Assembly (NCBI GenBank): GCA_009692465.1
Contig: SHZD01000010.1
Location: 1-54,507, forward strand
Length of the DNA: 54,507 bases
DNA from: Myxococcales bacterium
GTDB lineage: Bacteria; Myxococcota_A; UBA9042
Direction: 5' to 3'
Shown here in pieces: positions 46,701-54,507 of this stretch; the stretch's first letter is position 1, and every line of letters starts with the position of its first letter. A model generated the notes under the pieces. It ran no database searches and was not told the origin of the DNA. It saw only the letters and a list, made by a program, of their open reading frames with translations. Position numbers and translations under genes: made by a program.

Positions 46701-47484
46701 CTTCCTTGCGGGCGATTTTTTGGCGCGCAGTCTCACTTTCCAGCACCGTTCGCAGAGCCAATAGGGCCGCCGGCGCCGCGCTGATGACATGCCGAGTCCG
46801 AGTATTCCATAGTGAAATAACGGGCTTATCCGCACCCGTTGCCAGCGGGCTGCTGCGATCGACCAGCGTTTGGAGTTCAGCGACAGTCGGACCGCTGACG
46901 GCTGCCATCGCCGTCGCCTCTCCTTGGCGAATGCCGCGCTGACCGGCAGACTGCGCCATGGTCAAGCCTTGCCACGCCATCACCCCAGCGAATTGGGCAC
47001 AGCGCTCGGCAGCAAGCGGGTTAGCACCGGCCTCGCTGACCAACAGGGCGGCCATCACCCCTTGCGAGTGCCCAGTTGCCGCGCGCACTGCCCCAGCGGC
47101 CACTGCATCGCCAAAACCTTCGGCGTGCAACCACTGCCAGCGCGCCGCTTGCGCCAGCAAGATCCCCGGTTGCGACACCACTGAACTCGATAACACCTGT
47201 GCGGGCGGTCGAGCGTCGGGTTGCCGCAGCCAGCGCGCCAGCTCAAAGCCGTGTGCACACAGCCCACTCCAAGCAAACGGCTGCGTTTTCACCAGCGCTT
47301 GCAGCTCAGCGTCGGCCGCGTCGACCATCGCCCGCACTGTCGGCAGGTGCTGGTCCAGCGCGGCCAATCCCTCAAGCCAGCCAACTCCTTGACCAGCAAA
47401 GGTGATCGCTGCCGTCGCTTCGCCTCGCTGCAGCGACTCCAACAGCGACTTGCCAAGAGCGGCGGGACGGGCTGGGGTAGGCAT
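37738..47484 (-). CDS. fas: Type I fatty acid synthase, single-chain actinobacterial/fungal type
   Basis: 3,248 residues from an ATG at 47484 (GGA 7 nt upstream; GTG 47526 and TTG 47529 are alternatives). Domains: acetyltransferase about 25-390 (GHSQG, Ser140); enoyl reductase about 430-900 (ILPGMTPTTADAPIVAAAAN, GGKAGGHHSWEDLDALLL); MaoC-like dehydratase about 1320-1450 (GDFNPLHH, Asp1345/His1350); malonyl/palmitoyl transferase about 1455-1840 (CGHSVGEYNALAA, Ser1556); carrier domain with EGVSSRRNQ (Ser about 1931); ketoreductase about 2270-2550 (TALVTGASPGSI, Tyr2436, Lys2440); ketosynthase about 2790-3200 (VAACATAGVS, Cys2891; KHDTSTGAND, His3043; QKALTGHSKGG, His3084). Order and motifs match FAS-I of Mycobacterium, not type II enzymes. 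It makes saturated acyl-CoA from acetyl- and malonyl-CoA with NADPH/NADH. Confidence 0.95.
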   Translation of the reverse strand: MPTPARPAALGKSLLESLQRGEATAAITFAGQGVGWLEGLAALDQHLPTVRAMVDAADAELQALVKTQPFAWSGLCAHGFELARWLRQPDARPPAQVLSSSVVSQPGILLAQAARWQWLHAEGFGDAVAAGAVRAATGHSQGVMAALLVSEAGANPLAAERCAQFAGVMAWQGLTMAQSAGQRGIRQGEATAMAAVSGPTVAELQTLVDRSSPLATGADKPVISLWNTRTRHVISAAPAALLALRTVLESETARQKIARKEGRLGGKPLAFTWEWLDVGAPFHGPAMQVGLAAMRHELGKAQFGLSPLHFAVLSSFTGQPYAQSTALAEVMADEFVRPVRWHQVVRSLAQLADNVLDLGPSDGVAKLTMSALRGTSTRVVAVDLPHGQRQLLDGAGPGPLPLDYRQFAPTLVELPDGEVVISNRFSQATAQPPVILPGMTPTTADAPIVAAAANAGYWSELAGGGQPTARTFELRMEELAQTLLPGRGVVLNALYLDPYLWDLQIGKGLAVRARHKGLPLHGITVSAGIPPVDEAVRWVNQWRAAGIAHIAFKPGTAQQIEHVCKIAKALPRVTLHVHVEGGKAGGHHSWEDLDALLLDGYAKLRDCPNLIVCVGGGIAHEQRAVELLTGTWSRRYQVSDMPVDAVFLGTLAMACLEATATSDVKRALVQAAGTPQWVYAGQASGQVTSGKSQLGADIHYLDNAASRVGRLLDAVAGDEAAVTAQRAAIISALATTAKPYFGDVGEMTWFQLLARAIQLLAVGTFGRYDDGAWLDPSWRSRGLVLFARAEARLAGMAAAQPRQKWLMAAELDDPQAALHDLSRQWPQAATELVHPSDVPFFVDVCGRPGKPVPFVPVIDADVRRWYKADALWQAQDPRYPANAVLVIPGPEAVTGIERADEPVAELLGRFERAVIEHLRLAGARPVAQERLQLPKPTDELSMIAADYQGPVAAACADLPWQLDDKPIVHLLRALCPPGAGTFSLPTTAGGQLTALCWTALDGEAVTATQTGPHQLEIRVGLAHSPRQPDFVFAVEHVRQARGAQWLRLQSAPWSNAVQTLYQGLIADDGAQAVPLFAVAHDTVQLDAARLSGWAALTGGDPQATEMALDFAFPLIWRGLFRAMGCAPLRGGWLRLLHARHRVQVVGRGRPLAGADIATAVRVVRVEDSDVGRTVELVADVVQGEAHLKVTTTLLIRGSGLALAVDWTRLPVDAVIVTLADQPWTAEIEVADQPAADFLNDCTMIQVQSPIAANQTLQLRGNLREIRLQNGQLWYSGAGEIDAIGLRVGRFELVGSWQSTGQHPLRALTELVAAPVPERPTPPRLMAEIGAPAPLDSLPFAAVGGDFNPLHHSPAVARLAGLPAPIVHGMWTAARLSQFVCSSVGVTETQLVRTEAQFLAPVPHGSTLRLRCERVGMSQGRRIVQATASVSGSHGDELAASARYVVEPKSTVYVFPGQGVQQQGMGMAGFARSKAARAVWERADAFTRRSLGFSVLEVVRANPKVLTANGVRYLHPEGVLQLTQFTQVSMAVLAMAQVAEMRQAQVLSPTAATCGHSVGEYNALAAYTEVLPLETVVDIVWLRGCTMHTVVERDAHGRSAFAMGVVRPNLAGLDHAGAEQLVDEIGARTGKFIQIVNHNVRDRQYSVTGEVAALAALESELRRRSPKGGKPAWLPVIGLDVPFHSKVLHGAVPAFRQVLDERMPARIDPSRLVGRYVPNLVARPFALDAEFIGLVAQAAHSAQLAAVGNDRPAWHGREAELTRLLLIELLAWQFASPVRWIETQELLFAPRNAGGMGVQRLIEIGPGHQPTLANMARASMQGLGLSETAVQVRNLEADMDEVLEQDEGVEPAPAPVPPSGAVSQAVPVPASVPACAPVAAPQLIAAPAGTVAPVKPIGVVDALRALVALQARIRLDQVAQSESLEDVFEGVSSRRNQALADLGAEFGVGAIDGAADLPLTKVADEIAKRNPNYRAPGKYLKAAMDDALGKLLGRAGLAKRDAVAWLDSQWGLNEATADHVLLTATLASRTGDSVRGGAVGGLQGAATAAAAHELLDGVAQQWAVDRTLALAPRASGPASGGAVVDSAALTQLQERIVGKTGVLATAARQVLETLGHSPGVTAAGDPHSEPASVAAATLLAELGPQFSQLVAPAFEPNKHAVFASAWASAQRQLVQLWFNLANQRTDVATSQPLARRLAAFAGDARIADSARFFASQASKLGHADAAKLLAKIAIVQPMPPCTVAATRPSTTVDDQGQIQALEVADPTRALPPVDLDLTGTTALVTGASPGSIALQVVRHLLWSGAKVVVTTSSFDDSRLLFYRQFYQDNAAPTAELHVVPYNAASAQDTRALVEWLFGPSGLVPDLCLPFAALKDVGTLNALSDRAEAVSRAMLVNVQRLVADLGARTAKRSDLGRPCHIVLPLSPNHGQFGGDGLYAQTKLGLETLFLRWRSEAGAWGNGCTLAAVRIGWVRGTGLMDTHDAVAAGLEQATGIQTFSPAQMGAHIAQACSQSARAQALAAPLDIDLTGGFGKIGNVGAVVDGVRQQLAEQVASARRRRELAVGFAAKTGQTPVQAVVATALAAWPLATAAAGTPADHGATSAPKPLIALDKMVVIVGLGELNPCGSARTRFAVEGWDHPEPAAIAELAWLCGLVRWQTTHGGGWVDVASGQEVADAELAENYLAQLRQRIGVRPVNPATAGFDPRALTSSTVVFLDRDVQFEVATHAEALAVQAADPTMTLLTPTADGNWTITRKKGAEIRVPKTLALSRHVAGLLPDGFDFAQFGIPRDMLGTTDPVTLMNLVATADAFASAGLQPEELLTHVHPARIGNTQGSGIGGMKSLNRLYLDPILGNERQGDALQETLINVMGAYAVQAYVGSYGAMAHPVAACATAGVSVEQAVDKLLLNRCDFVVAGGFDDYGPQGAVGFTDMAATADSVQMAAAGIAPHRMSRPNDVRRKGFVEAQGGGTFLLTRGDIALKLGLPVYAVVGYAASHADGIHRSIPAPGQGVLAVAMGGAQSPLGQALVGHGLTADDIAIVSKHDTSTGANDPNESRVHDRIQRALGRTAGNPLLVVSQKALTGHSKGGAAAWQLGGLCQMLASGRIAGNRNLDSVDPALRGHHHLCWSDQPLQAGPALPLRAGLVTSLGFGHVGALVLLIAPSTFEAALTAEQRQGWQLRSAQRVQAGRRRLAHMWMGGKPVFERRSHRRFAGLDGTEAQLDQEADLLTDADARLGSDGRYRSTEGQS

Positions 47485-47532
47485 CGATAGATCCAATAGC
47501 GCGAAATAGCGCTTGTTTTTCGTCACCAACTA

Positions 47533-47556
47533 AACAAACCGACCAGTCGGTATGTT
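47533..47556. promoter_or_regulatory. Candidate TetR-type operator before fas
   Basis: 24-bp inverted repeat: half-sites AACAAACCGAC and GTCGGTATGTT around a CA centre, with a single mismatch between arms. Size and symmetry fit operators of TetR-family dimers. It lies 49 bp before the chosen fas ATG and downstream of the proposed promoter. The cognate regulator may be the TetR gene at the operon end. This link is inferred. Confidence 0.6.
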
Positions 47557-47569
47557 ATTTTCGGGCCGC

Positions 47570-47598
47570 TAGATACGCTGGTCGGCACTGGAAGTCAA
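47570..47598 (-). promoter_or_regulatory. Possible fas promoter
   Basis: On the minus strand TTGACT (47593-47598) is followed after 17 bp by TATCTA (47570-47575). The -35 match is good, the -10 match weak. Transcription would start just before the palindrome, so a bound dimer would block elongation or initiation. Confidence 0.35.
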
Positions 47599-48041
47599 TT
47601 CGGCAGGCACTCCTGAAATTTACCACCCAAATCACTGCGAAGCCCGATTTCGGATGCCAGTGCTTTGTCACTCGCTGTCGCTCGACAAGGAGAAGTGAAG
47701 CCCAATGGGCGCGGATCAAGAAATCAGTCCTGCGAACTGATTTGCCGCGCCACGGAAACGGCCTTCGCGGCCGTTGAGCACCAGTTAAGTATGGAGCTGG
47801 GGACTGGAGCGCCGACGCAGCAGGCTTGCATTTGTGCAAGCCGACTCAACCGAGCATGTTGCGCCGAAAGCGGGGAATCGCGGCACTGTTTGGCACCCCG
47901 TGGCCAGGTGGAGCGATGGGGCGGCAGGCCGCGAAATTAGGCAATCGGGGCCGTGTGGCCCTGAATCAACGGAATCGGCCTGCGTTGACCCTTGCGAGTA
48001 GGGCCGATCATCGGTATCTTGGGCGTCTGTTGGGGGTTCAA
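47599..48041. other. Divergent intergenic region with degenerate dispersed-repeat fragments
   Basis: No gene seen. It contains CCCGATTTCGGATGCCAG (near 47642), a GGCTTGCATTTGTGCAAGCC hairpin (near 47822) and GCGCCGAAAGCGGGGAATCG (near 47862). Similar blocks occur near 31178-31310, and the last one in reverse near 13280, so these look like decayed copies of another dispersed repeat. Confidence 0.45.
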
Positions 48042-50141
48042 ATGAAAGTCAGAGCAACAGCAATTTTGGGATGGGTGGGCGCTGGTATGGCGATGCTCGG
48101 CTGCGATGTCGGTACGGGTGGCGCGTTTATGTCGCCAATTCCACATGGCCTTGAGCCATCGGCGATCGCGGCCCAAGTAGCGCAAGCGTCGGGAATAATT
48201 CGCACGCCTCACGAACGTGACGCCAAAGAAAGCGTCAAACCGTGGACTTCGAGCCACGCCATGGTCGCCAGCGGCGGCTACATTTTTATCGCCGACAGCG
48301 ATCGCAACGCTGTGGTGGTGATGCGCCAAGGTCCGCTGCAAGTGGTGCAAACCCTGCCGGTGGCCAACTCTCCGCAAAAGGCGATCGTCGGTCCTGATGG
48401 CACGGTTTACGTCGCCCCGCGGCACGGCAATAAGGTGCTGGCGTTTGCGCCAAGCGGCGATCCCGAAAAACCACTCAAAGAAACCCCCAAAGCGCTCGAA
48501 GTCGGGCTGGAGCCGCGGGCGATGGCCCTGTCGGCGGCGGGCGATCGGTTGTATGTAGTTCTAGGTGGGGCCCGCCAGTTGGTCACCGTCGATGTCGCCT
48601 CTGGCCAAGTCAAAGCTTCGCAGGCACTGAACGCGACGCCAACCACGGTCACGGCCGGCGGCAGTTTTTTGATCGTCACTTACGATACTGGCACCGCAGA
48701 GCGCTTCAAACTCCAAGCCAATGTGGCTGCTCCACAACATGAACAGTCAGTGACCAGTGCGGCGGGCGATTCGCTGGTGTCCAAATGCAAAGATTCAACG
48801 CGTCGGCCACGGCGCACCTTGGGCGCAGCTTGGGAGCCCTCGGGCGATCAAGTATTGGCGGCGCGCGCGGTCGCCGCTCCTGGCACCGTGGACGACATTT
48901 CCACCGCTAACATGGCCGAGATCGACCCCAACGCTAAAAGCGGCCAAAGCGGCGGCTACGGTGGCGGCGGCAAGACCAAGTGCAACGACGGACCGCGCCG
49001 ACCGATGGAACCGAGCATTGTGGCCATGACCAATGCGACGGCACTTCCCGCTGGCGAAGTTTCGGGCACCCCGTACCGCACCGCGCCGACCGCGGTGGCG
49101 ATGGTGGCCCAGTTTGACCAACTCGCGGATGTGGCCATTCACCCAACCCGACGGTTGGCCGCTATCCCGGCAACCGGCACCGACAATGTGCTGCTGGTTC
49201 ACAGTGGCGTTAAAGTTGCCAATGGCGACGCGGTCGAAGCCGCGGTGCTCAAGACCGGTCAAGCCCCGACCGCGATTGCGTTTTCGGACGATGGTCGCTT
49301 TGCTTTTACGCTGGACACCCACAGCGTCGCCGTCAGCCGCTTCGATTTAGGCCCGTGGCTCAAGGGGTTGGCCGCGGACACCAAAGTGGACGCGCCGATT
49401 GAACTTAAACCGACCTACGCGGTGGCGTACGGCCAAGATGTGCTGCCTGAGGCCGCGCGCATCGGTCGGCGCATGTTCACGTTCGCCGGCAACAGCGGGC
49501 TGGCCAAAGACGGCATTTTCGCCTGCGCCAGTTGCCATGCTGACGGCGGCGAAGACAAATTGGTGTGGATGGTCTCCGACGGTCCGCGCCAGACACCGGC
49601 ACTGGCTGGGCGCTTGAACGGCATGGCGCCGTTTAACTGGAAGGGCACCGAGGGCGAACTGCAGAACAACATGGTCAAGACCATCCACCGGATGGGCGGT
49701 ACAGGGCTGAGCGCGGCCGAATTGGCGTCGCTTGAGCAGTTCCTGCTAGTGGGCTTGCCCAAGGTGGCGCCCAATCCCAACGTGGCGGCTGACGGGCAGT
49801 TAACGGCCAAGCAGTTGCACGGCAAAGAACTGTTTGAGCGCGCTGACGTGGCCTGCGCCGGTTGCCACTTGGCCGGTAACGGTGCCGATGGCAAATCGCA
49901 TGACGTGGGCACCGCCAGCACCGGCGACAAGATTGCCGCATCGTTTCAGAATGCGCCGGCCCAATCGGCTGGCCGCTTTGACACCCCCAGTCTGCGCAAC
50001 TTGTGGAACACAGCGCCCTATTTTCACGATGGCACCGCCGCGACCCTCATTGACGTGCTCAGCCGGCCGAAAATGGGCGGGGCGAGCAAGTTGTCGGTGG
50101 CCGATCGCGCTGACCTCGTCGAGTACTTGAAGACCCTGTAG
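48042..50141 (+). CDS. Lipoprotein with beta-propeller and two haem-c sites (di-haem peroxidase-like C-terminus)
   Basis: 699 residues. The ATG at 48042 has GGGGG 7 nt upstream. Signal ending in lipobox AMLGC. Residues about 60-470 form repeated blades of the YVTN/quinoprotein type (e.g. VVVMRQGPLQVVQTLPVANS, GLEPRAMALSAAGDRLYVVL). The C-terminal about 210 residues carry two CxxCH sites (CASCH at 495, CAGCH at 605) and a late TPSLRNLWNTAPYFHDG motif, seen in MauG/cytochrome-c-peroxidase relatives. A Gly/Lys-rich insert (GQSGGYGGGGKTKCNDGPRR) splits the propeller. Likely an envelope electron-transfer or oxidase protein; substrate unknown. Confidence 0.82.
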   Translation: MKVRATAILGWVGAGMAMLGCDVGTGGAFMSPIPHGLEPSAIAAQVAQASGIIRTPHERDAKESVKPWTSSHAMVASGGYIFIADSDRNAVVVMRQGPLQVVQTLPVANSPQKAIVGPDGTVYVAPRHGNKVLAFAPSGDPEKPLKETPKALEVGLEPRAMALSAAGDRLYVVLGGARQLVTVDVASGQVKASQALNATPTTVTAGGSFLIVTYDTGTAERFKLQANVAAPQHEQSVTSAAGDSLVSKCKDSTRRPRRTLGAAWEPSGDQVLAARAVAAPGTVDDISTANMAEIDPNAKSGQSGGYGGGGKTKCNDGPRRPMEPSIVAMTNATALPAGEVSGTPYRTAPTAVAMVAQFDQLADVAIHPTRRLAAIPATGTDNVLLVHSGVKVANGDAVEAAVLKTGQAPTAIAFSDDGRFAFTLDTHSVAVSRFDLGPWLKGLAADTKVDAPIELKPTYAVAYGQDVLPEAARIGRRMFTFAGNSGLAKDGIFACASCHADGGEDKLVWMVSDGPRQTPALAGRLNGMAPFNWKGTEGELQNNMVKTIHRMGGTGLSAAELASLEQFLLVGLPKVAPNPNVAADGQLTAKQLHGKELFERADVACAGCHLAGNGADGKSHDVGTASTGDKIAASFQNAPAQSAGRFDTPSLRNLWNTAPYFHDGTAATLIDVLSRPKMGGASKLSVADRADLVEYLKTL

Positions 50142-51119
50142 TTGAGTGTTTTCAAGCTATTGCCGCAAGAATCCTTACAGTCAGAGCTGATCGGGCGCCA
50201 GGCCGATATGTTCGCCAACCGTTTGCGCCGCAATTGGGCGCGGCTGGCCAACGGCTTTGCAAAGCGCCAGATCGAGGCATTTCGGCTGTACGATCGCGAT
50301 ATTCCGGAGATTCGCGCGGTCGCTGACTGGTATGCCGGGCATTTGGTGGTCGGCGAGTACGCGCGCACCCAGACCGCCGACTGGCCAGATTGGCTTGCGA
50401 CGCTGGCGCAGGCGGGGGCAGATGCGCTCGGCATCGACGCCGCCCTTGTCCACTGCAAAGAGCGGCGCACTCGGCCCCAAGCGGGTGAACGTTATCGCAA
50501 ATTGGCAAATTTGGGCCAGCGGATTGAGGTGCGCGAAGGTCCGCTGCGCTTCTGGGTCAATCTGGATGACTACCTGGACACTGGCCTGTTTGCCGATCAC
50601 CGCGAGACGCGGACGTTGGTCGCTCAAGACGCCGCCGGCAAGACCGCCGCCAACTTGTTCGCGTACACCGGCGCGTTTGCGGTGGCGTTGGCAGTGGGCG
50701 GAGCCAAATCCACCGTCAGCGTCGATACTTCGACGGCGTACATGGGCTGGCTGGCCGACAACTTGGCGCTGAACGAAGTGGCAGGGCCCCAGCACACCAG
50801 CGCCCAAATGGACGTCCGACTGTGGCTAGATTGGGCGCGCCGCCATGATCAACGCTTCGATGTGGTGGTGTGTAACCCGCCGTCGTTCTCGGAGCGCAAT
50901 GACCAGAGCTTCGACGTCCAGCGCGACCACCGCGAATTGGTGAAGGCGTGCATCGCGGTGTTGCGACCCGGCGGCGTGCTGTGGTTTAGCTGCAATCACC
51001 AGCGCTTCATCGCCGATCTAGACGGACTAGCCAGCCATTGCATTGAAACTACTGCGCAAACCGTGCCAGTGGACTACCGCAATCGGCAGGCGCACCGCTC
51101 GTGGCGATTGGCGGTGTAG
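50142..51119 (+). CDS. Class I SAM-dependent rRNA methyltransferase (RlmK/RlmI-like)
   Basis: 325 residues from a TTG at 50142, directly after the cytochrome stop (a later ATG at 50208 is possible). It resembles the C-terminal half of RlmL/RlmKL. Landmarks: DTGLFADHRETR (the family's FLDHR segment), AANLFAYTGAFAVALA (SAM motif I), SVDTSTAYMGWLADN, and FDVVVCNPPSFSE (motif IV, NPPSFS). It probably methylates a guanine or cytosine of 23S rRNA. The exact base cannot be assigned. Adjacent to, and likely co-transcribed with, the upstream gene. Confidence 0.83.
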   Translation: MSVFKLLPQESLQSELIGRQADMFANRLRRNWARLANGFAKRQIEAFRLYDRDIPEIRAVADWYAGHLVVGEYARTQTADWPDWLATLAQAGADALGIDAALVHCKERRTRPQAGERYRKLANLGQRIEVREGPLRFWVNLDDYLDTGLFADHRETRTLVAQDAAGKTAANLFAYTGAFAVALAVGGAKSTVSVDTSTAYMGWLADNLALNEVAGPQHTSAQMDVRLWLDWARRHDQRFDVVVCNPPSFSERNDQSFDVQRDHRELVKACIAVLRPGGVLWFSCNHQRFIADLDGLASHCIETTAQTVPVDYRNRQAHRSWRLAV

Positions 51120-51174
51120 CCGGCTTGGCGGCGGGCGGCGTAGTTGGGTTGGCGTGGCGCGGATTTGGACCGAC

Positions 51175-52494
51175 TCAGCCCTCGTATACCGCGTCTAGGA
51201 TTTCCAACCCGCGGTCAATAATCGCAAAACCCTGCGCCAGTTCATCTTGGGTAATGCACAGCGGCGGGTTGGTCATCACCGTACTCCACTGCAGCATGGT
51301 GAACAGGCCATTATCGCGCAAGAATTTGCCCAGTTGGGCCATGGCGGGATGGGCACCGCCGTACGGCACCAAGCGGTCATTGGCGCTGTTGCGGCGAATG
51401 TCGAGCAAACCAAACAGCCCAATAGTGCGGTGACCGCGCACGCACGGGTGTTTTGCTTGCAAGCGCTGCATATGGGCGCGCATGACCGGCTCCAAGCGCG
51501 CGGCATTGCCGACCATATCTTCGTCGACGAGCACATTGATGGCGGCCAGCGCCGCGGCCAAGCACATCGGATGCGCGTTGTAAGTCAGCCCACCCGGAAA
51601 CACGTTGTCGCGAAAATAAGCGGCGATTTTGTCCGACACGCCCATCGCGCCCAGCGGCAAATAGCTGCTAGTCAGCCCTTTGGCCATGGTTACGATGTCG
51701 GGCACGATGCCTCCGTGCTCAAATGCATAGATTTTGCCGGTGCGTCCCCAGCCGCACATGACTTCGTCGCACACGAGTAAAATTCCGTATTTGTTTAGCA
51801 ATTCTCGCAATGCCGGCAAGTAGCCCTGCGGCGGCACTAAGATGCCATTGGTGCCCGTCACCGTTTCGATAAACATGGCGGCGATGGTGGTGGGCCCTTC
51901 GTAGCGAATGACTTCTTCCAAATAAGTCAGGTTGTTGCGCACGATTTCGCTGTCCGATTGGCCAAAACTGTAGTCGTACGGCACCGGATCCATGACCCGC
52001 ACCACCCCGCCCATGCCCGGTTCGTTGGGCCAGCGCCGCGGATCGCCGGTGAGGGTAATCGCGCCGTGGGTGGCACCGTGATAACTGCGGTAGCGGGCAA
52101 TGATTTTGTGGCGACCGGTGAAAATTCGCGCGGCCTTCAGGGCATTTTCGTTGGCCTCCGCGCCGCCCAAAGTATAGAAAAACGTATTGATATCGCCGGG
52201 AGTTAGCTCAGCCAAACGCTTGGACAGCCGAGCGCGGATTTCAGTGGCCATGCCAGGGTAGACAAAAATGACTTCGTCCAGCTGGTCCTTGATGGCCTGT
52301 TTGACTTTGGGATGGCCGTGGCCGATGTTGACGGACATCAGTTGACTGTTGAAATCCATCCACTTTTGCCCTTCGGGGCCGTACAGCCAGATCCCTTGCG
52401 CGCGCGCAATCGGAAAGGGGTCCACTTTGGCGGTGGCTGACCACGAGAACAAGCTGTGCTGCGTGCATAAGTCGATCATCTCTTGGGAATTCAT
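51175..52494 (-). CDS. Class III PLP-dependent aminotransferase (beta-alanine/taurine type)
   Basis: 439 residues, start MNSQEMIDLC. PLP Lys272 lies in TMAKGLTSSYLPLGA and the pyridine-binding Asp243 in LLVCDEVMCGWGRTG. FFYTLGGAEANENALKAAR and YRSYHGATHGA are the usual cofactor-phosphate region. The family moves the amino group of omega-amino acids to pyruvate or 2-oxoglutarate. The dihydropyrimidinase gene upstream on the same strand suggests beta-alanine from uracil catabolism as donor. The beta-ureidopropionase that would connect them is not in this window. Confidence 0.85.
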   Translation of the reverse strand: MNSQEMIDLCTQHSLFSWSATAKVDPFPIARAQGIWLYGPEGQKWMDFNSQLMSVNIGHGHPKVKQAIKDQLDEVIFVYPGMATEIRARLSKRLAELTPGDINTFFYTLGGAEANENALKAARIFTGRHKIIARYRSYHGATHGAITLTGDPRRWPNEPGMGGVVRVMDPVPYDYSFGQSDSEIVRNNLTYLEEVIRYEGPTTIAAMFIETVTGTNGILVPPQGYLPALRELLNKYGILLVCDEVMCGWGRTGKIYAFEHGGIVPDIVTMAKGLTSSYLPLGAMGVSDKIAAYFRDNVFPGGLTYNAHPMCLAAALAAINVLVDEDMVGNAARLEPVMRAHMQRLQAKHPCVRGHRTIGLFGLLDIRRNSANDRLVPYGGAHPAMAQLGKFLRDNGLFTMLQWSTVMTNPPLCITQDELAQGFAIIDRGLEILDAVYEG

Positions 52495-52567
52495 GCAATT
52501 GCCTAGGGCGCCAACGGCGCAGCGCAGGGATGGGCGTTTTTCGCAATTCGCTTTGCCGATTGTCTAG

Positions 52568-54169
<1,602 letters not shown>

Positions 54170-54189
54170 CTAGAGCACCGATCAGATTC

Positions 54190-54260
54190 CATCTGATTCT
54201 GTGCTCATTGCTTGTTTCGTGGGTCGCGAGGTCGCGCCCGAGGGGTCTCGCCGCTGCATT
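54190..54260. other. Degenerate trace of the family-2/3 core
   Basis: TTGCTTGTTTCGTGGGTCGC, then GAGGTCGCGCCCGAGGGG, resembles the reversed core of families 2 and 3 (TTGCTTGCCTTGTGGGTCGC, TAAGCTCGCGTCC). It lies just upstream of the hydA start. The borders are unclear. Confidence 0.4.
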
Positions 54261-54358
54261 CCCGATGGAAACCAATCGCATTTTGGTGTCGGGACACCTG
54301 GTTTAGGCTACAGACCGCGGTCGGTGGTGCTTGCGCTGACAGGAATATGTTTGGTGCT

Positions 54359-54507
54359 CTAGGAGCGTGTCGGAGTATTCCGACTCGCTCCTAGCGCCGT
54401 CTGGCTAGACGGCGGCAACTGTCTGAAACTGCACGGATTCACTCCGGGCAGTTCTTGGACAGTTGAGATTATCTGAGAAGCTAGGAGCCTGTCAGATCGT
54501 AATAGAT
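54359..54507 (-). mobile_element. Family-1 structured element, copy C (cut by window end)
   Basis: Starts at CTAG (54359) with GAGCGTGTCGGAGTATTCCG and continues through the same hairpins as copy B (CGCCGTCTGGCTAGACGGCG, GGGCAGTTCTTGGACAGTTG) to AGGAGCCTGTCAGATCGTAA, where the window ends. About 12 bp of the middle are missing relative to copy B. Confidence 0.85.

Noticed and set aside
37738-47484. Modular polyketide or PUFA synthase
   Set aside because: It has one copy of each domain, AT and ER precede DH, the carrier motif is GVSSRRNQ and acpS follows. All this matches FAS-I rather than a PKS module order.

Overview
The window looks like chromosomal DNA of a GC-rich Gram-negative bacterium, most likely Myxococcota or a neighbouring delta-proteobacterial lineage. 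The pointers are several secreted, cysteine-rich modular lipoproteins with the 'CGNG.CE.GEQCDDGN' type of repeat typical of myxobacteria, lipobox signal peptides, and no plasmid or phage genes. The assignment is an inference, because no rRNA is present.

Layout. 1-6.6 kb (minus): two tandem paralogous secreted proteins (one cut by the window edge) and a 1,200-residue Cys-rich lipoprotein. 7-12.8 kb: a GMC oxidoreductase with a coupled small membrane protein, an aldehyde dehydrogenase, an RNase HI with an N-terminal Cys extension and a coiled-coil/zinc-ribbon protein, with long minisatellite arrays between them. 13.1-17.6 kb: tRNA(CAU), an unknown protein, proB and murA. 17.8-23.8 kb: a Cys-rich lipoprotein, a broken somatomedin-B/nuclease gene, a NERD-type helicase and a HEAT-like lipoprotein. 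23.9-31.1 kb: acetyl-CoA synthetase, a small Cys-rich lipoprotein, an S1-domain protein, a membrane protein with Sel1-like repeats and a segmental duplication. 31.4-47.5 kb (minus): the centrepiece, described below. 48-54.5 kb: a di-haem beta-propeller lipoprotein, an rRNA methyltransferase, a class III aminotransferase and dihydropyrimidinase.

Centrepiece. A 3,248-residue type I fatty acid synthase has the actinobacterial/fungal fused order AT-ER-DH-MPT-ACP-KR-KS. It is followed with ATGA overlap by acpS, then with GTGA overlap by a 1,723-residue single-chain acetyl-CoA carboxylase of eukaryote-like layout (BC-BCCP-central region-CT), then by a TetR regulator. A near-perfect 24-bp palindrome sits directly before the synthase start and is a candidate operator. 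The set amounts to a self-contained de novo fatty-acid pathway: malonyl-CoA supply, synthase, carrier-protein activation and regulator.

The window is also rich in small structured dispersed elements (three families, about 130-260 bp) whose ends are flanked by YTAR tetranucleotides. Several have inserted exactly at stop codons. There are also many intergenic tandem arrays with 10-, 15-, 19-, 22- and 27-nt units.
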